Below are positions 45,557 through 57,825 of a stretch of 64,000 nucleotides of DNA, one piece after another. The translations under genes and the position numbers were made by a program. The first letter of the stretch is position 1. Each line of letters opens with the position of its first letter. This DNA comes from Camarhynchus parvulus. Its lineage: Eukaryota; Chordata; Aves; Passeriformes; Thraupidae. The notes under the pieces are model-generated. The model was not told where the DNA came from, did no database searches, and saw only the letters and a program-made list of their open reading frames with translations. Location: NCBI RefSeq assembly GCF_901933205.1, contig NC_044585.1, positions 4,712,001 to 4,776,000 of the forward strand, in the 5' to 3' direction.

Positions 45557-47519
45557 AAGTGAAAGACGGAAGAACTTTATTTATTTTTTTTCCAATGTCC
45601 CAGTTAGGAGGTTCGGGGCGGGAGGGGGAGGCTGGGAACGGGTTTTTTTTTTTCCTCTCGTGGAGCCCCTCTGTGCGTTTGACCCTTGGCATCTGCCTGC
45701 GAAGGGCGAGGGAAGGACTTCACCCGCCCTCCCTTCAAACGGGAGCTGCAAAAGGCGGCCGAAATGTGCCAACTCAGCCCTGGGAAACTTCTGGGTAGCG
45801 GCAAATTTCTCTAAAGAACTTGACCGCTTCGGTCAGCCTGAAACCATCACCCGACGTGCAGGGCAGGGGTCTGCGGGCTCCCTCGGAACGCCACTCCACG
45901 GGGTGTGATGGACCGAGAAAATCCTCTCCTCCTTCCCCACCGCTTCCACACTGTCCCCACTGCCAGGGGACACCTTCCTGCGGGGGCTGAGCCAGGAGTT
46001 CAGCTCCTCATCCCCGCTTTGGGGGTGCTGACAGCCCCGCCACCAGCCCCCGGCCCGTCGGGGCACCGGCTCTCGCTGCGCTTCACCAAAATCTCCTCTA
46101 CACGCTCGCACATCCACGCACGATCCAGCAAAACCCTCCGGAGTTCATTTCCGTGGGGAGCACGACAAGATGGAAGTAAATAATAATAGTAATTAAAAAA
46201 AAAAAAGGCAGAAAAATAAATCAAGGGCTCCTCTCTGTCTCTGGGGCGTGGGAGGTTTTGTAGCGCAGTTTTATTTTAGTTTAGTATTTTGAACAAACTT
46301 CAGATTGATTTCCGGAAAGCGCAAACGCGCACACATGGGAAAGTGAAAAAACCGGTCCTTCGAGGTCATCTGAGAAGGGGAGACGGGATCTGTATCCTTC
46401 TTCCCCCCGCCCCCCCAAAAAAAAAAAGTAACAGAAGGGGAAAGATCCCATGTTTTTATAGTTTAAAAGTACTTTGAATTATTTGCTTTTAATGGCACAC
46501 GTGGCTGCAGCAAAGCCGGGCTCTGCTTTCGATCTTGCACTTGCTCCTTGCTTTTCTGTACATGTATGCATGTGTGTGTATATACATCTCCAGGCTTTAC
46601 AGCCCCATTTCACGGCCAGGTTTCTCTCTCCTCGTCTCTCCACCCTTTCCCCTGGACCAAAAACAAGTCCCAGGCCACTCTTGCGCCTACGGTAATTACT
46701 GTTCTGCTGGGATTCAGAAACGCGGGCAGAGCCGGCTTCTGCCACAGCGTTTCTCTGGAGCAGCAGGAGTGTTGCAAAAATTTATTAAACCCAGATGATC
46801 CGGGAGTTGGGGCAGACGGAAAAGATTTCCAATTAAAGCCGAGAGGAGCAGAATACAACCAGCTCCGCGTCGCAGGTGTAAACTGCATTTGTGCAGCTTT
46901 TGCTGCTCTTCCCGGAGCGGCTCCTTCCCTTTGCTCTAACTGGGGTTAGAGGGGAAAGGTTTGGGGTGTTTTTTTCCCGCAGGAGATTTTGCTAGGGAGC
47001 CATCGGGCTCGGCCCGGCGCCGGAGCATCTTTCCCCGCGGTCGATGCGCGCCTGGGCGGCTCGGTGCCGGCAGCCCCCGCGGGGCCACCGGCCGCCACCT
47101 CCTAGCCCTGAAAATTCCCTGCTCACCTGTTGCTTCAGCCGCTTCTTTAATGGCATGGGCTTAAGGGGAAGCTAAAACGCTCGCAAGCGGTCTCGGAAAA
47201 GCGGCGGCGGGAAGGAATGATTCCAGGTAGATGGAAGATGGGGGAGGATAAAACAGACGAGGAGCCGGGGCATCGCTCCTGATCCTCGGGGTAAGGAAGG
47301 AAATGCCCTCTCGCAGAGCACAGCCACTTTCTGCTCGTTTTGGTACCGCTTCTCGCGGGTGTTGGGAGCCTTAATTCCCCCCGAAAATTGGTTCCTTGTT
47401 CATCAGGAGTATTCAGGAGCCCAAATCACGTCGTGGTCCGTGGGAGTCACCCCCCTTAGACAGCTTTTTTCTCTTTAGAGTGAGGCTTGACACACACTCC
47501 GGGCTCGGGGCACTCAACT
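45557..47519. other. Intergenic DNA with scattered CpG islands
   Basis: CpG-rich parts at about 46030-46130 and 46985-47110, AT-rich parts between (46140-46350). No gene or transposon recognised. Confidence 0.4.
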
Positions 47520-48062
47520 TTCTGATGTTTCAGTATAAATAAGGGGGAAAAGCATTAATGAATGTTTAATCCTTGTTTTCTTTAGATACCATTAGGACAA
47601 TTGTCCGGACCCCGGGTCAGGGAAAAATGCTGTTCAGTGGAGACAGGAAGGCGACGGCTTGGAAGGAGAAGGGGGGATTTGAAGAGCGAATAAGTGGGTG
47701 CATAGTGCCTGGAGCTCACCTTCTGCAAAGACAAGGTGTGATTAATGTCCGACACTTGTGGAGCCGTTTGTCCCTGCCCTGCCTCACAAATCCTGCTGCT
47801 CGTCCCCCGACAGCGAAGCAAGCAGAGCAGATTGTGAAGCCTCTGCACACTGGGACGGGGGTGGGAGAGGGGGGAAAAGAGAAAGAACATACAACACAAG
47901 CCCGTCCCAAGAGCTGGAGTGGGCAGAGTATTACATGTACAAACATCCAAACAAGATTCGAGCAGTACAAAGCGTCGGAAAATCCAGAGCAGCCACATAA
48001 AAAGAGAAGTTAAGTAGGAAGTGGTGTAAAAGCGTTGTCATTTATTTTGCCTTCCCTTACAG
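47520..48062. promoter_or_regulatory. Candidate conserved non-coding block
   Basis: Mostly unique DNA of intermediate GC with regulatory-type words (AAGCATTAATGAATGTTTAA, AAGGTGTGATTAATGTCCGA with a T-box-like AGGTGTGA core, TTTATTTTGCC). Inference. The 146-residue frame here is not supported as coding. Confidence 0.3.
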
Positions 48063-48570
48063 ATGTTCTGCATAAAGCCCTATCTTAATGAGACGGAGCG
48101 AGGGGAGGAGGGAGGGCTGAACACAGCGGGCGGGGAGGGGGCGCGGGGGTCCCGCCGAGGGCCGGGCTCGCCCCGCGGAGGCTCCGTGGGCTCCGGCCAC
48201 GGGATGGCGCCGCGGCCACCGCCTCTCACCTGCCGGAGCGGGGCTCACCTGGGCGGCCCGGCTGCCCCAGCCCGGCCCGGGGCACCGCCAGGCCCGGCCC
48301 CGCCCGGCAGCGGCTGGAGCAGCGGCACCGCTCATCCGGAGGGATCGCAATAAAAGAGCTTTTAGAAGTGACAGCCAGGCGTTTATGGGCTGAGAGACAA
48401 CGCGAGCCACGGGCACAGCATCGCTGCTCCCGCGCCGGGGACCCGCGGGTGACGCAGGATAACCTGTCCTGGAGGAGCGTGGGAGGAAGGAGGGAGAAGG
48501 GAAGAGTTTGGCCGCCGCTATTAGCAGCTCCTGAGCTCGCCAAGAGGGAGGAATAACGCGGCGGAGCAAG
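48063..48570. other. CpG island about 9 kb upstream of TBX3
   Basis: CpG-dense across ~450 bp. Both strands are open by composition. No gene called. Confidence 0.5.
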
Positions 48571-49019
48571 AGAAGCGCTGAGCTAAACTTAGGGACCGAG
48601 AAGGGAAGGATCCGTTCTTCAAAACAGCTGGACTAAAAATATTCACCCTCCCCCTCCAGACTGAAGGCTGGGTGAAGGTGTACGAGATCTAATATTTCAG
48701 GTGACATAAGAAGGGAGCAAACACCCTGCCAAAAGCATCTCTCATCCCGCACCACCTCCTCCTCCGAAATACAGTGACCATCCCGCGCCAAAAAAAACCC
48801 TCCAGCAAATAAATCCAAAGTCACGTCTCACTGTCACCCACCAGCCAAGAAAAAAAAGAAAAGAAATAAAATTCGCGTTTTATGAGCCCTGCTCGTCCTG
48901 ATCAGACCAGGAGAGGAGCCGGTCGCCCCTCGTTGCCCCCTTCCCAGGGCAGGTGCGCCCACCGCCCAAGCACGATCCCACCGCGCAGCAAAGCGCCGGG
49001 GACAGTAGCTGGGTTTAAG
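48571..49019. other. Intergenic DNA, nothing recognised
   Basis: Mixed composition, no repeat. Confidence 0.4.
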
Positions 49020-49350
49020 CATAAAAAAGAGCCTGTTTGCTTCTTTATTAGCGTCGAGCCTACTCTAATTACGAGAAATCGCTGCTCTCGGGCTGAAACG
49101 ACGTGTTGTCCTGTGCTTGTAAAATACATTTCAAGTAATTCTTTTCTGTCTATAAAATACAGCGTGTGTGTGGGGAATATAAATAAACTGCTGTCCATTT
49201 CTTTAATGCTATTTTAGCCAAATTGACTGGCCGGATTGGAATTCGACATAAAAGCTTTAGTTTGCAAAACATCCGCACTACAACGTCTGGGAGACAGGGC
49301 TTGAGCTCCAGCGCGACGGGCACGTTAACTGCATTAAAACCTCTCCATAC
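49020..49350. promoter_or_regulatory. Candidate conserved non-coding element
   Basis: About 330 bp of unique sequence rich in TAAT/ATTA and AATAAA words (CTACTCTAATTACGAGAAAT, TAAACTGCTGTCCATTTC, CGTTAACTGCATTAAAACC). Surrounded by GC-rich DNA. Inference. Confidence 0.38.
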
Positions 49351-49439
49351 ATTTTCGAGCTTTTGCTTTTTTCCCCCTCTTGCAGCACATCCACCCGCTC
49401 TCCTCCCCGCCTCCGGGCGCCTGCGCCTGGTTTTCTCCA

Positions 49440-49560
49440 AATGAAGTATTTTACGTGATCGATGGAAGGAGTCATTTGGCCCATAATTAGGTCAATAAAA
49501 TCAATGTTTATTCCTCTGATGGCCTGAAAGCTAATAAATTCCTCTTTTATATTCGCTCCC
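49440..49560. promoter_or_regulatory. Candidate conserved non-coding element
   Basis: Dense homeodomain/Cdx-like words: TTTACGTGATCGATGG, GGCCCATAATTAGGTC, ATCAATGTTTATTCC and GCTAATAAATTCC. Inference. Confidence 0.38.
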
Positions 49561-50019
49561 TCCGAAGATTAGAAACGAGCTGCCCCAGCCCCAGCGACAG
49601 CAGAGCGGGGTGGGCGGCAGCCCCGGCCGGCGGGGATCGCTCCGTTCCGCGCTCCCAGCCCGCCACCAGCCCAGCCCCTGGCACAAAAAAAAAGTTAATA
49701 TTAAAGAAAAAAAAACCCTACTCCCATCCCTCCCCACTCGTGTTTATTTTTCAAGACAAGCCAATTTACAACACATCCAAATTGAGCACCCCGCCATCGC
49801 GCACACGCACGCTCCACTCCTGTCTCGCACATAACTTTATTTCGCTTGATTCCCTTTGGAGCCACTGTTAGTCATGGACACGCAAGGTTTGAAGGCGCCT
49901 TGGAGAAATCCTATTAGACTTGGAGAAAGTAAAGCTTTTGGGACAATGAAAACAAAACAAAACAAAACAAAGCCCCAACCCAAACCCGCGACAGTTTTAT
50001 TTTTCACGCAGTAATAGCG
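49561..50019. other. Intergenic DNA with simple repeats
   Basis: GC-rich 49580-49680, an A-rich 49685-49715 stretch and an (AAAAC)n microsatellite near 49948-49972. No gene. Confidence 0.45.
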
Positions 50020-50425
50020 AGGAAAAAGCATCGCGGTCCTAATCAGATCAATATAGAGACACACAAATCTTTGCAAAGGTTTAGCAGTTTACAGTGGGTT
50101 CCAGACCTTTGACATACATTGCGGATTAATTGGGCACTGTCAAGAGGGGGGAAGAGGAGGTGGGATTCCAGTTAATTAGTCGAGAAATGAATAAAAACTA
50201 AACATTATCGGAATTGTCTGCGGGTCCCGGTTTGTTAGTGGGGATTTGGGGATCAGCTTTTGTGTGCCGTAAATTGGATCTGAGTAGCGTGGTGCTGTCT
50301 TACACTGTCGTTTTGTGAACTGGCGACAGCTCGAGTCCATGGGAAAACTTAAAGGGAACCTGGGGCCGGTCACAGAGCCTCATTATCTCATGTCGGATAC
50401 CATCTTTCGGGGAGAGCGTTTAATC
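50020..50425. promoter_or_regulatory. Candidate conserved non-coding element
   Basis: Unique ~400-bp block (GCGGATTAATTGGGCACTGT, GCCGTAAATTGGATCTGAGT, TCATTATCTCATGTCGG) directly before a large CpG island. Among the more element-like stretches by eye. Inference. Confidence 0.38.
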
Positions 50426-50529
50426 AACAGTGGCACACAATCCTCCCCTCGCAACCTGGGCAGACCGCACCACCTTCCCTTCTCTCCGCCCCGCAAACGG
50501 CCCGAGAGAAATAAAAATAAGACTCCCCC

Positions 50530-51880
50530 TTTCCCGAGTGGGTGAAACCGCGCCAGGGGCTGGGAGGGGTGGCGGAGCTGCCGCTGCCCGCGGTGAGAGC
50601 CCGGCCGGGCACGTGGGGCTCCCAAGGCTGGGGGTCCGCACTGCCTCAGCCCTTGGAGCTTCTGCCTTCCCTCCCAGGGCCGGCCGGGGGGAGTTTTCCC
50701 CCCGCTGCCCACCCCGTTTCCCGGCCGCCCTGCCGACATTTCGGCTGCGCTTTCTCCCTCTCCCGGCCTGCTTTCCTCGGGGCAGTCGCGGCTTGTCCCC
50801 CGCTGGCTCCCAGGGCCGCCCCGCCGGGCAGCGCAGCCCTGCCGGCGTGTCCCCCGGCCGAGCAGGGGAGCTTCCCCTCGCTCTCAGTGAATTCCCTGGC
50901 ACTCCTCCCTCCGCCTGCCCTGAAGGGTGCGGCTGGCAGAAGGAAGGGAGATGGGGAAAGAGCTGGGAACGAGAGAGGGATCCGCAGCACCTTCCCTCCA
51001 GTCCCAGGAGAGGAGTCCTCACGGGAGGAAAACCTCCAGCCCTGAAGGCGAAGGTTGCTCCCGCCGTGCCCCGAGCACGGGGGCTCCGGGCCGGGGGGAG
51101 CCGCACGCCGAGGTGGCCCCGGTTGTGCCCAGGACGGGAGCAGAGCCGGGATGGAGCGAGGGGAGCAGAGAGGGGGAGCCCTCAGCCCACGGGAACTCCC
51201 AGCTGGGTGCGGGTGGCCCCCTGAGCCGCTGTGCGGGCTCGCAGTGGGGACGGGACCCCTGTCAGGGGGTGCCGGGTCTCTGGAGAGATCCCTCGGGGGT
51301 CGCTCCGCGTAGCGAGCGGGACGAGGCCCGGGAGGATGAAGCTGTGGCAGGAGCCCGGGTCCAGATCCCTCAAGCATCCCGCGTGGGGCTGGGAGAGCCC
51401 GAGGGACGGACAGACGGACCTTGCCGAACGGTAAAATCCGCTGCACTTTGCTAGCTGTAGTTAGGGCGATCCCTGCCCTGCGGAGTACCCTAATCCTAAC
51501 CCTAACCCCTCCTCCGGGGCTGAGCAAAGAACGGGCCCCGGGGACGCGAACTGCCCGCCCAGGATGGGCAGCAGCCCCCGGCGCTGCTACCGCGCTCCCG
51601 GCCGCCTCCCGGGGCTCCGGGGCCGCCGCTGCAAGTCCCCATCCCGGGAGGGACTTTGGCAGAAGGGAGGTCGCAGCATCCTCTCCCGGCGCAGGAATCC
51701 CTCCCGAGGAGGAGGAAGGCAAAACCCGCTGGGTTTTGAGGACAGGAAGGTTTGGAAAAGGAGCGCATCCCGGTCCGTGCCCGGGAGGTGCCTTCATCCC
51801 CCGCGCAGAGCCCGGAGCATCCCCGCTCTGCCCCGGCCTCCTCCGGGCCAGCAATTGGGTGTGCTTAAAATCAACCCGGC
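50530..51880. other. Large CpG island about 12 kb upstream of TBX3
   Basis: CpG-dense over ~1.35 kb. A 467-residue minus-strand frame and a 264-residue plus-strand frame overlap here, both Pro/Arg/Gly/Ala-rich without domains. I read this as an outlying island of the TBX3 domain, not a gene. Confidence 0.55.
51488..51509. repeat. Short telomere-like (CCCTAA)n stretch
   Basis: CCCTAA, TCCTAA, CCCTAA, CCCC in succession: three hexamers with one mismatch. Confidence 0.8.
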
Positions 51881-52019
51881 TAACGAGCCTGTTGTCCTCC
51901 TCACCCCACCCCCGCGTGTGAAACATTGTCATTGGGCGTCTAATATCTCCATCGCTTCCAGGGGGGAATGGAAAGAGGCTGCTCGAAAAAAGCCCCAGAC
52001 AAAAGAAAGTGTGTGAACT

Positions 52020-52460
52020 CCCAGCGCCCGTATGCACAGCACAATGCAAAGCGGGTTAATATCAGTTAGCAGTTCTGCAGTGACCTGTAAAGTTGCCTCT
52101 CTGGAAAGATTCTTGATGTATTACTTAACATGGCTACACAGTTATCTGTCTCGGCATTAATGCGTCCATTAAATCACTGTTGAGTAGCATCAACCTACTC
52201 CCGAGTCTTTCCGTCCCCTGGGAATATGGTTTCTAAACAGGATCAAACATGTGATGCTGACAAGTCATGAGATAAGTTATAATTAATTAGAGTTTGCTAC
52301 ATCCACAGAATGGGTACTTGGGGGAGTGGGGATGGACCGGGCCATTAAGGACTTCAGCCCGGAGGGAGAATCTATAATATTGAGTTGGAAAACAAGAAGA
52401 AGTAATAATCAAAGGTGGCCGAAGAAAACTGCAAACCTTTAGCTTTCAGAACTCGGTCAA
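52020..52460. promoter_or_regulatory. Candidate conserved non-coding element at the domain edge
   Basis: A ~440-bp AT-rich, non-repetitive block at the boundary between CpG-rich and CpG-poor DNA. It contains GATA-type sites (CAGTTATCTGTC, GAGATAAGTTATAATTAATT), TAAT cores (GGCATTAATGCGTCC) and TCF/SOX-like ATCAAAGG. Looks like a distal enhancer. Inference. Confidence 0.42.
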
Positions 52461-55400
52461 GATTAAAGTTGTTCTTGATGGGAAACACACCATCCACTCC
52501 TTAATGAAAACCATGGGGAGACCGATGCTGCGGATGGCTCCTTGAAGAGGGAGAGGAATCCTCGCTCCAGGTCCGAGGACAAAAATCAGCGGCACAATTT
52601 GCAAGAGGAAGGAGAGAGGAAGGAGCTGGGAGAAGGAGCCGCCTCGCCTGGCTGAGCAGCGCAGCCGCAGCCAGAGGTCACGTCTCCACCCGACACACAC
52701 TTCGGGGTCGTTTCGCAGATGTTCCCCCGCTTCAGAGAGCCCCGGAGCATCCCCCTGCCTGCCCCAGAGCGCCCTGGAAGCTGCCGAAACCCCTCTCCTC
52801 CTGGCAGACAAATGGCCCCTCTTGCCCTGGGCTGGGGCCAGCCTGCAGCCCTCCCCCTGCCCTCCCTCCTGGAATGACAGTTAAAAATCAGACTGCAAAC
52901 AAGTGGATTTTGGTCTGAGCTGTAATAGCCCTTATTTGTTTTGCTTTAACAAACAGCTGGAGGGGGGGGGATTTACTTTCAGGCTGGCTGTAAAAGCTCC
53001 ACGCGGGAGGGGAAAGGCAGGGGACGGAGGTTAACCGGCGGCACGGGGTGTCTTTTCATGCCCTCTGCGAGTCAAAGCAATGGCTGGCTTTATTTGCTTG
53101 CTCTCTGCAACAAATGGGAGCCCTTCAGGTGAGAAGATGTTGGAAGGGTGGAATGACAGGACAGATTTACACCTGTCCTTACAGCCTACTCTGACAACCC
53201 CTATAGCCTACAGAAATGACCAGTGGTGCCGCGGAGTCTGGGGAAGTCAGCAGGTTCACTCGGCTTTTTTGATGCTTTTTCACTCTGTCCTCCCCCACCG
53301 CTGCCCCTCCTGCTTCTTTCTCCCTTTCCCTTGTGTTCTTACGGCACCACACGAAGCACGGAGGGCTGGACCCGACTGACAGGCTCCCGCAGCCACCCCG
53401 TGCCCCGGGAATATCCCAGCTGACCCCGGGAGCCCCTTCTCAGCACCTCCTCGGGCACACAGGGTGCTCAAGGTCTGCCTTTACCACACTCCGGCCTCCT
53501 GCTATGACCTCCTCCAACTCTCAGCTGTCCCCTGCCAGACAAGAAGGCAGAGAGGAGATAACCCCCCTTATGGCCTGTCTCCCCCCAAACATCCCACCTC
53601 GATGACAGAGCCTGTCCAGATGCCTCTGGAATCTGGCTGGACCCAGCTGCCATCTTCATCCCTGGAGAGGACAAAGGCTGCACTCTCCAACCCCCACCCC
53701 AAGGGGCTGTTGCCACCTCCTAGTGCCTGCTGAAAGCCTCCTCAGAGCCAGCTCTCGAGTGGGGAGGCTGCTGGAGCCAGGACCACTCAGCCCCATGTTC
53801 AGCACGCCTGGGAGGCTGCAGCCACTCCGGCTGAGGGCATGGGGGTTGGTGCTGAGGACCTCTGGAGAGGACTGGAATGTATTTCAGTAGCCCCTAGCCA
53901 AAAGCATCTTGTGAGCAAGCAGCACAGCCCAACATCTCATCACTCAGCATCATCAAACAGCGCCGAGCAGGACCTTGGGAGGCTCTGCTGCAGCATGGCT
54001 GCCTGAAGTTGCCTTCAAAGAGCAAAATGTAAAAGCCCCATGACATGGCAGCACATAACAGAAGTCTCCTGATGGATCCCACATGCCCTCCGTGCTCCCA
54101 GGACAGCTCCTGGGCAGCAGAGTGCTCAGGCACGGGGTGCACAGGTGTGGGACATCAGGCAGAGGAGAAACAACAGGTCCTAAGCTGCTCTCAGCATTTT
54201 CACTTCGTTAAGTGCCACATTCTGCTGGAGATCTCCAGCTGGATTCCTCCTCCTGCTACAGCAAGGGAGCCAAAGCCATCAGTTCTAACAAAAAAATAAA
54301 AGCCAGAGGTTTGTCATGTCTCTATTAAGCTCATTGCAGCAATGATTTCCCAATTACACAGAGCCAGTTTCAACAGAAAAGACTGGGAATGCCTCACGGG
54401 AGGACTCTTGACTGCCCCAGGCTAGGAAAGTGTAGAGAACCTGCCCCAGATGAGGCAAGTGTGGGGATTTGCAAACAGGTACCTCTGCTCATGGGACAGC
54501 CCTAAGCCCTGGAATGGGGTTATAGCCAGAGGCAAGCACTCGAGATTCCTCTAACATCTCTGGGAACATCTAAGGGTTCGGCACTTCTAAAAATCTCTTG
54601 AGGCTTCTTCAGATGCCTGGAGAGAGATTTCACAGCTTGTCTCCTCTTAATAGCTGAGTTTTTAGTCTCTGGCCAGAAAAATAGGCTGTGCAACTTCACT
54701 GTGCCTTCCTTAAGATAATTAGGATTACTAACTCACCATTTCACGTGTGATGCACACCATTGCTACACAGTAATCATGAGATAACATCGTTTGTGGTAAC
54801 ACTCATCCCTGTGAGGATGGCCAGGACATCACAAAGGGGTAACGGGGATGGAGAGAGGAGCTCAACCTCTCACAGCCTGGAAGGAGCTGGGATGCCTCTC
54901 CCTGCACTCCCTTGCACAGGCTGAGGCTTTCTGGGATGGTTCTGCCAAGGAAGACATTGCAGGAACTGAGGAGGCCAGGAATACCCTATGGAAACTCAAG
55001 AAGAAAGGTTTGTGTTTTCTCCTGTGCAATGTGAATATGCAGATGGATTTGCATGACTCCTCTGTGGAGTAAATGCCTTCCAGGGAAGATCCAAAGGTGC
55101 TCTTTGGGACTGGCACAGGAAGAGGATGGAGTACAAGACTATTTTGAATGACCTTTTTCCAGCCACACTGGAGCTCGTGGCTGATATTCCAAGGGAGGCA
55201 TCGATCCAGGTGCATGACCATGAAGAGTTAATCTCCCCATGGAGGCCATTGCCATCCACCATTTCACACCCAGGGTGCATTACCTACATTTGGGGATCTG
55301 CCATCAACCCCACAGTCAAAGTCAAGGTCTCCTCCCCATTCCTTTAAATGCTCTGGGCCCTGCCTTTTAGAAAAATCCACTTCCCCGTCCTGTGTGCTGG

Positions 55401-57784
55401 GATCACTGGAGTTGGTCCCGGGGCAGGCAGTGGGGGCAGTGCTGCCAGCTGCCTTTGCTCGGTGAGAGACGCTGGCAGCACAACCACTTCTCACCTCCCT
55501 TCACCAAAGCCTGCCTGTGGCACCCTCCTGGTGGAAACCTTGTCCAGCAAGGGCTTCCCAGATGGCAATGTGTGCTGCCCTGCCAGGTCCCAAACATGCT
55601 GGAGTTCCTTCCCACTTCCCAGGGTACACACAAACATCCAGGGCACCCCAGGAGCGCTGGGTTTGCTGCTTCTCACCCAGACACAGCTGATCTGCATATA
55701 TTCAATGACCACGTCTGGGAAGACTGCATGTGTTAAGGCCAGGCATAATTTCCAGGCATGGAAAAGGGTGTGCTCAGAAACCCCAGACATTTCCTAAGCC
55801 TACTCAAGACCTGCCATGATCAGATGGTTCACCCAGCCAAAGAAGTCCTGAAGATGGAGCACATGGCTGGGAAACATCAGATTTGGAGGGACTTAAGGAC
55901 ATTCAGAAGACACTTCCAAACGTGCAGTTTTTCTTGCATGACACACAGGGTCACTCTTGTCAACAAATATCCCATTTTAATATTTCATTAAACTTTCATG
56001 GTGTACTCTGAGTCCATGATATAGGCACAGTCAACAAATGTAAAAATCAATTCATCAGTCCCTGAGCAAATACCCAGTGAGAGAGAGAAAGGCTCCCATT
56101 AATTTCTCCAGACTTCAGGTCAAGCCCTAAATGTACAAAGATCAAAAGACCTGGAGATTAGCATTGAGCCAAGTCATCAGCAGTGGGATTTCCAAAGGCC
56201 ATACTCAGCCCCTTGCAAGTAGATGGGTAAAAACACACTGACCCAAGATTTTTCAGTTCCCTTTTTTTTGTGCAGTGAGGCAACTTTGGATTTTATTTTT
56301 TATTTAAGAAAGGAAATGGTAAAAGAAGTTGTTTGCATTTTTCACCACAAGTAAGAGTTTTCCTCTAGACACTCACACATCACTCCAAAGTTCCTGAGAA
56401 GATGAGTGGCAGCCAAATTGCCTCACACCCTTTGCTCTTTGCACATCTCCCTGCCAGGTTTGTGCTGAGAACAGGTGGCTTTCACACCTAGCACATATTT
56501 GTGCTGGCTGAGTGTTAGCAGTGAAATCGAATCCTTTCCTCTGACCCAGGAATTTTGATGGCAGAGGGAAAGGTGGCTTGTTTGAGGGGGTGTGGCACTT
56601 CTTTCCACAGGAACATTTATCATTTCTCTGCTGAAAAAGAGACCAATAACCCACAGCCCGTGCCTGTTATTACCCTGTGAATTCAAAGGTGTCTCGTTTT
56701 TAATGGGCCCTTAGCAACAGCGCCAGCACCTCATCATTTATCATCTTGTGCTGACAACTTCCTTGATGCACAAAGCTCCTGAATGGCACCTCTGAAAGAG
56801 GTGTCAGCAGAATGAGCCGTGAGGGGTCTTGTAGCTTTTCCTGTAGTCAAGCAAAGGAAGACCCGAGGCGTGTTTATACCTTTGAACTGGAACTTCAGTC
56901 ACAATATCAGACTCCCTGTGTCCTCCTCTCCAGCCCAGTGCCAGGCAGAGCACAGGGGAGGAAAACCAACCTCTGAAGGCCACATCTCCCTCTTCAAGAG
57001 GGATGGGACACAGCAGTGCAGGCAGGACAGCCCTGCTCCCATCACCTTCCCAAATCCAACCACCACTGGAGTCAGCACAGCTTGGAGATCCCCCTGCACA
57101 AGGCAGAGCTCGCCCAAACAACTTCTCCTCCTTCCCAAAGCAAAACAGAAACCAAGGGGTGAGTCACAGCTTTGACCTACAATTTGAAGCCTGCTTTTTT
57201 TCCCAGGGCTTCAAGGAAATCTCGTGTTAAATCCATAACTGAGTCCTAAGGGAGACAGGCAAAACATCCTCTGACACAGCTGACCTCCTTTCTCTCTCTC
57301 TCTCTCCTCGAGAAGATGTTTTTCAAGGAAAGAAGCCAAAAATTGAGTGTAGAGAAATGAACAGAGCTTGGCTGGGTTGATGGGGCTGAGCTGACTTTGG
57401 CCAGGCAGTGCTGCCTCCTAACCTGCTTCTATGCAAATCCCAGCAGCAGCAGCTGCAGCCTCACCCTGGCAAAGGCTGCTCTTCCCTCCTGGTTTGTGCA
57501 AATGCAGTCTTGCCACAAATCCATTTGCAATGGCCTTGAACGACAGCAGCTGATTTTGATGCTGGCAACAGTAAATCTTGCATTTTCCCCTTGGAGGGTT
57601 TGGCAGAGCCAGGCTGATTTCCTTCTCCAAACCTTGCCTGGCAAAAATTTCCCTATCTCATAGCCTCATACAAGCACAACACTCTGTAATTACCAGCTCC
57701 AGAGCCTTTCATTCAAGTGCCTTCAAGGACTTTAAAGAATTTTGACTTGGGGCCCCCTGGGGCAAAAGCCCAAGGATTGCTTTG
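52461..57784. other. Intergenic DNA, nothing firmly recognised
   Basis: From about 53 kb the sequence is CpG-poor. No CR1 or LTR identified, no domain-bearing ORF. AT-richer unique parts at 54290-54360, 54690-54800 and 55930-56360 could hold elements. A (CT)n run lies at about 57290-57307. Confidence 0.4.
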
Positions 57785-57825
57785 CCCAATTTACTTATGA
57801 GTAAACTGAGGCACGGCAGAGGGAA
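57785..57825 (+). mobile_element. MIR-like SINE fragment
   Basis: CCAATTTACTTATGAGTAAA followed by CTGAGGCACGGCAGAGGG matches the MIR segment CCATTTTACAGATGAGGAAA plus CTGAGGCACAGAGAGG. Very old and short. Confidence 0.45.

Noticed and set aside
50646..52049. 467-residue open frame on minus
   Set aside because: Lies in a CpG island where the opposite strand is also open for 264 residues. Composition is Pro/Gly/Arg/Ala/Ser without domain, and its low-GC end runs into a candidate regulatory block.
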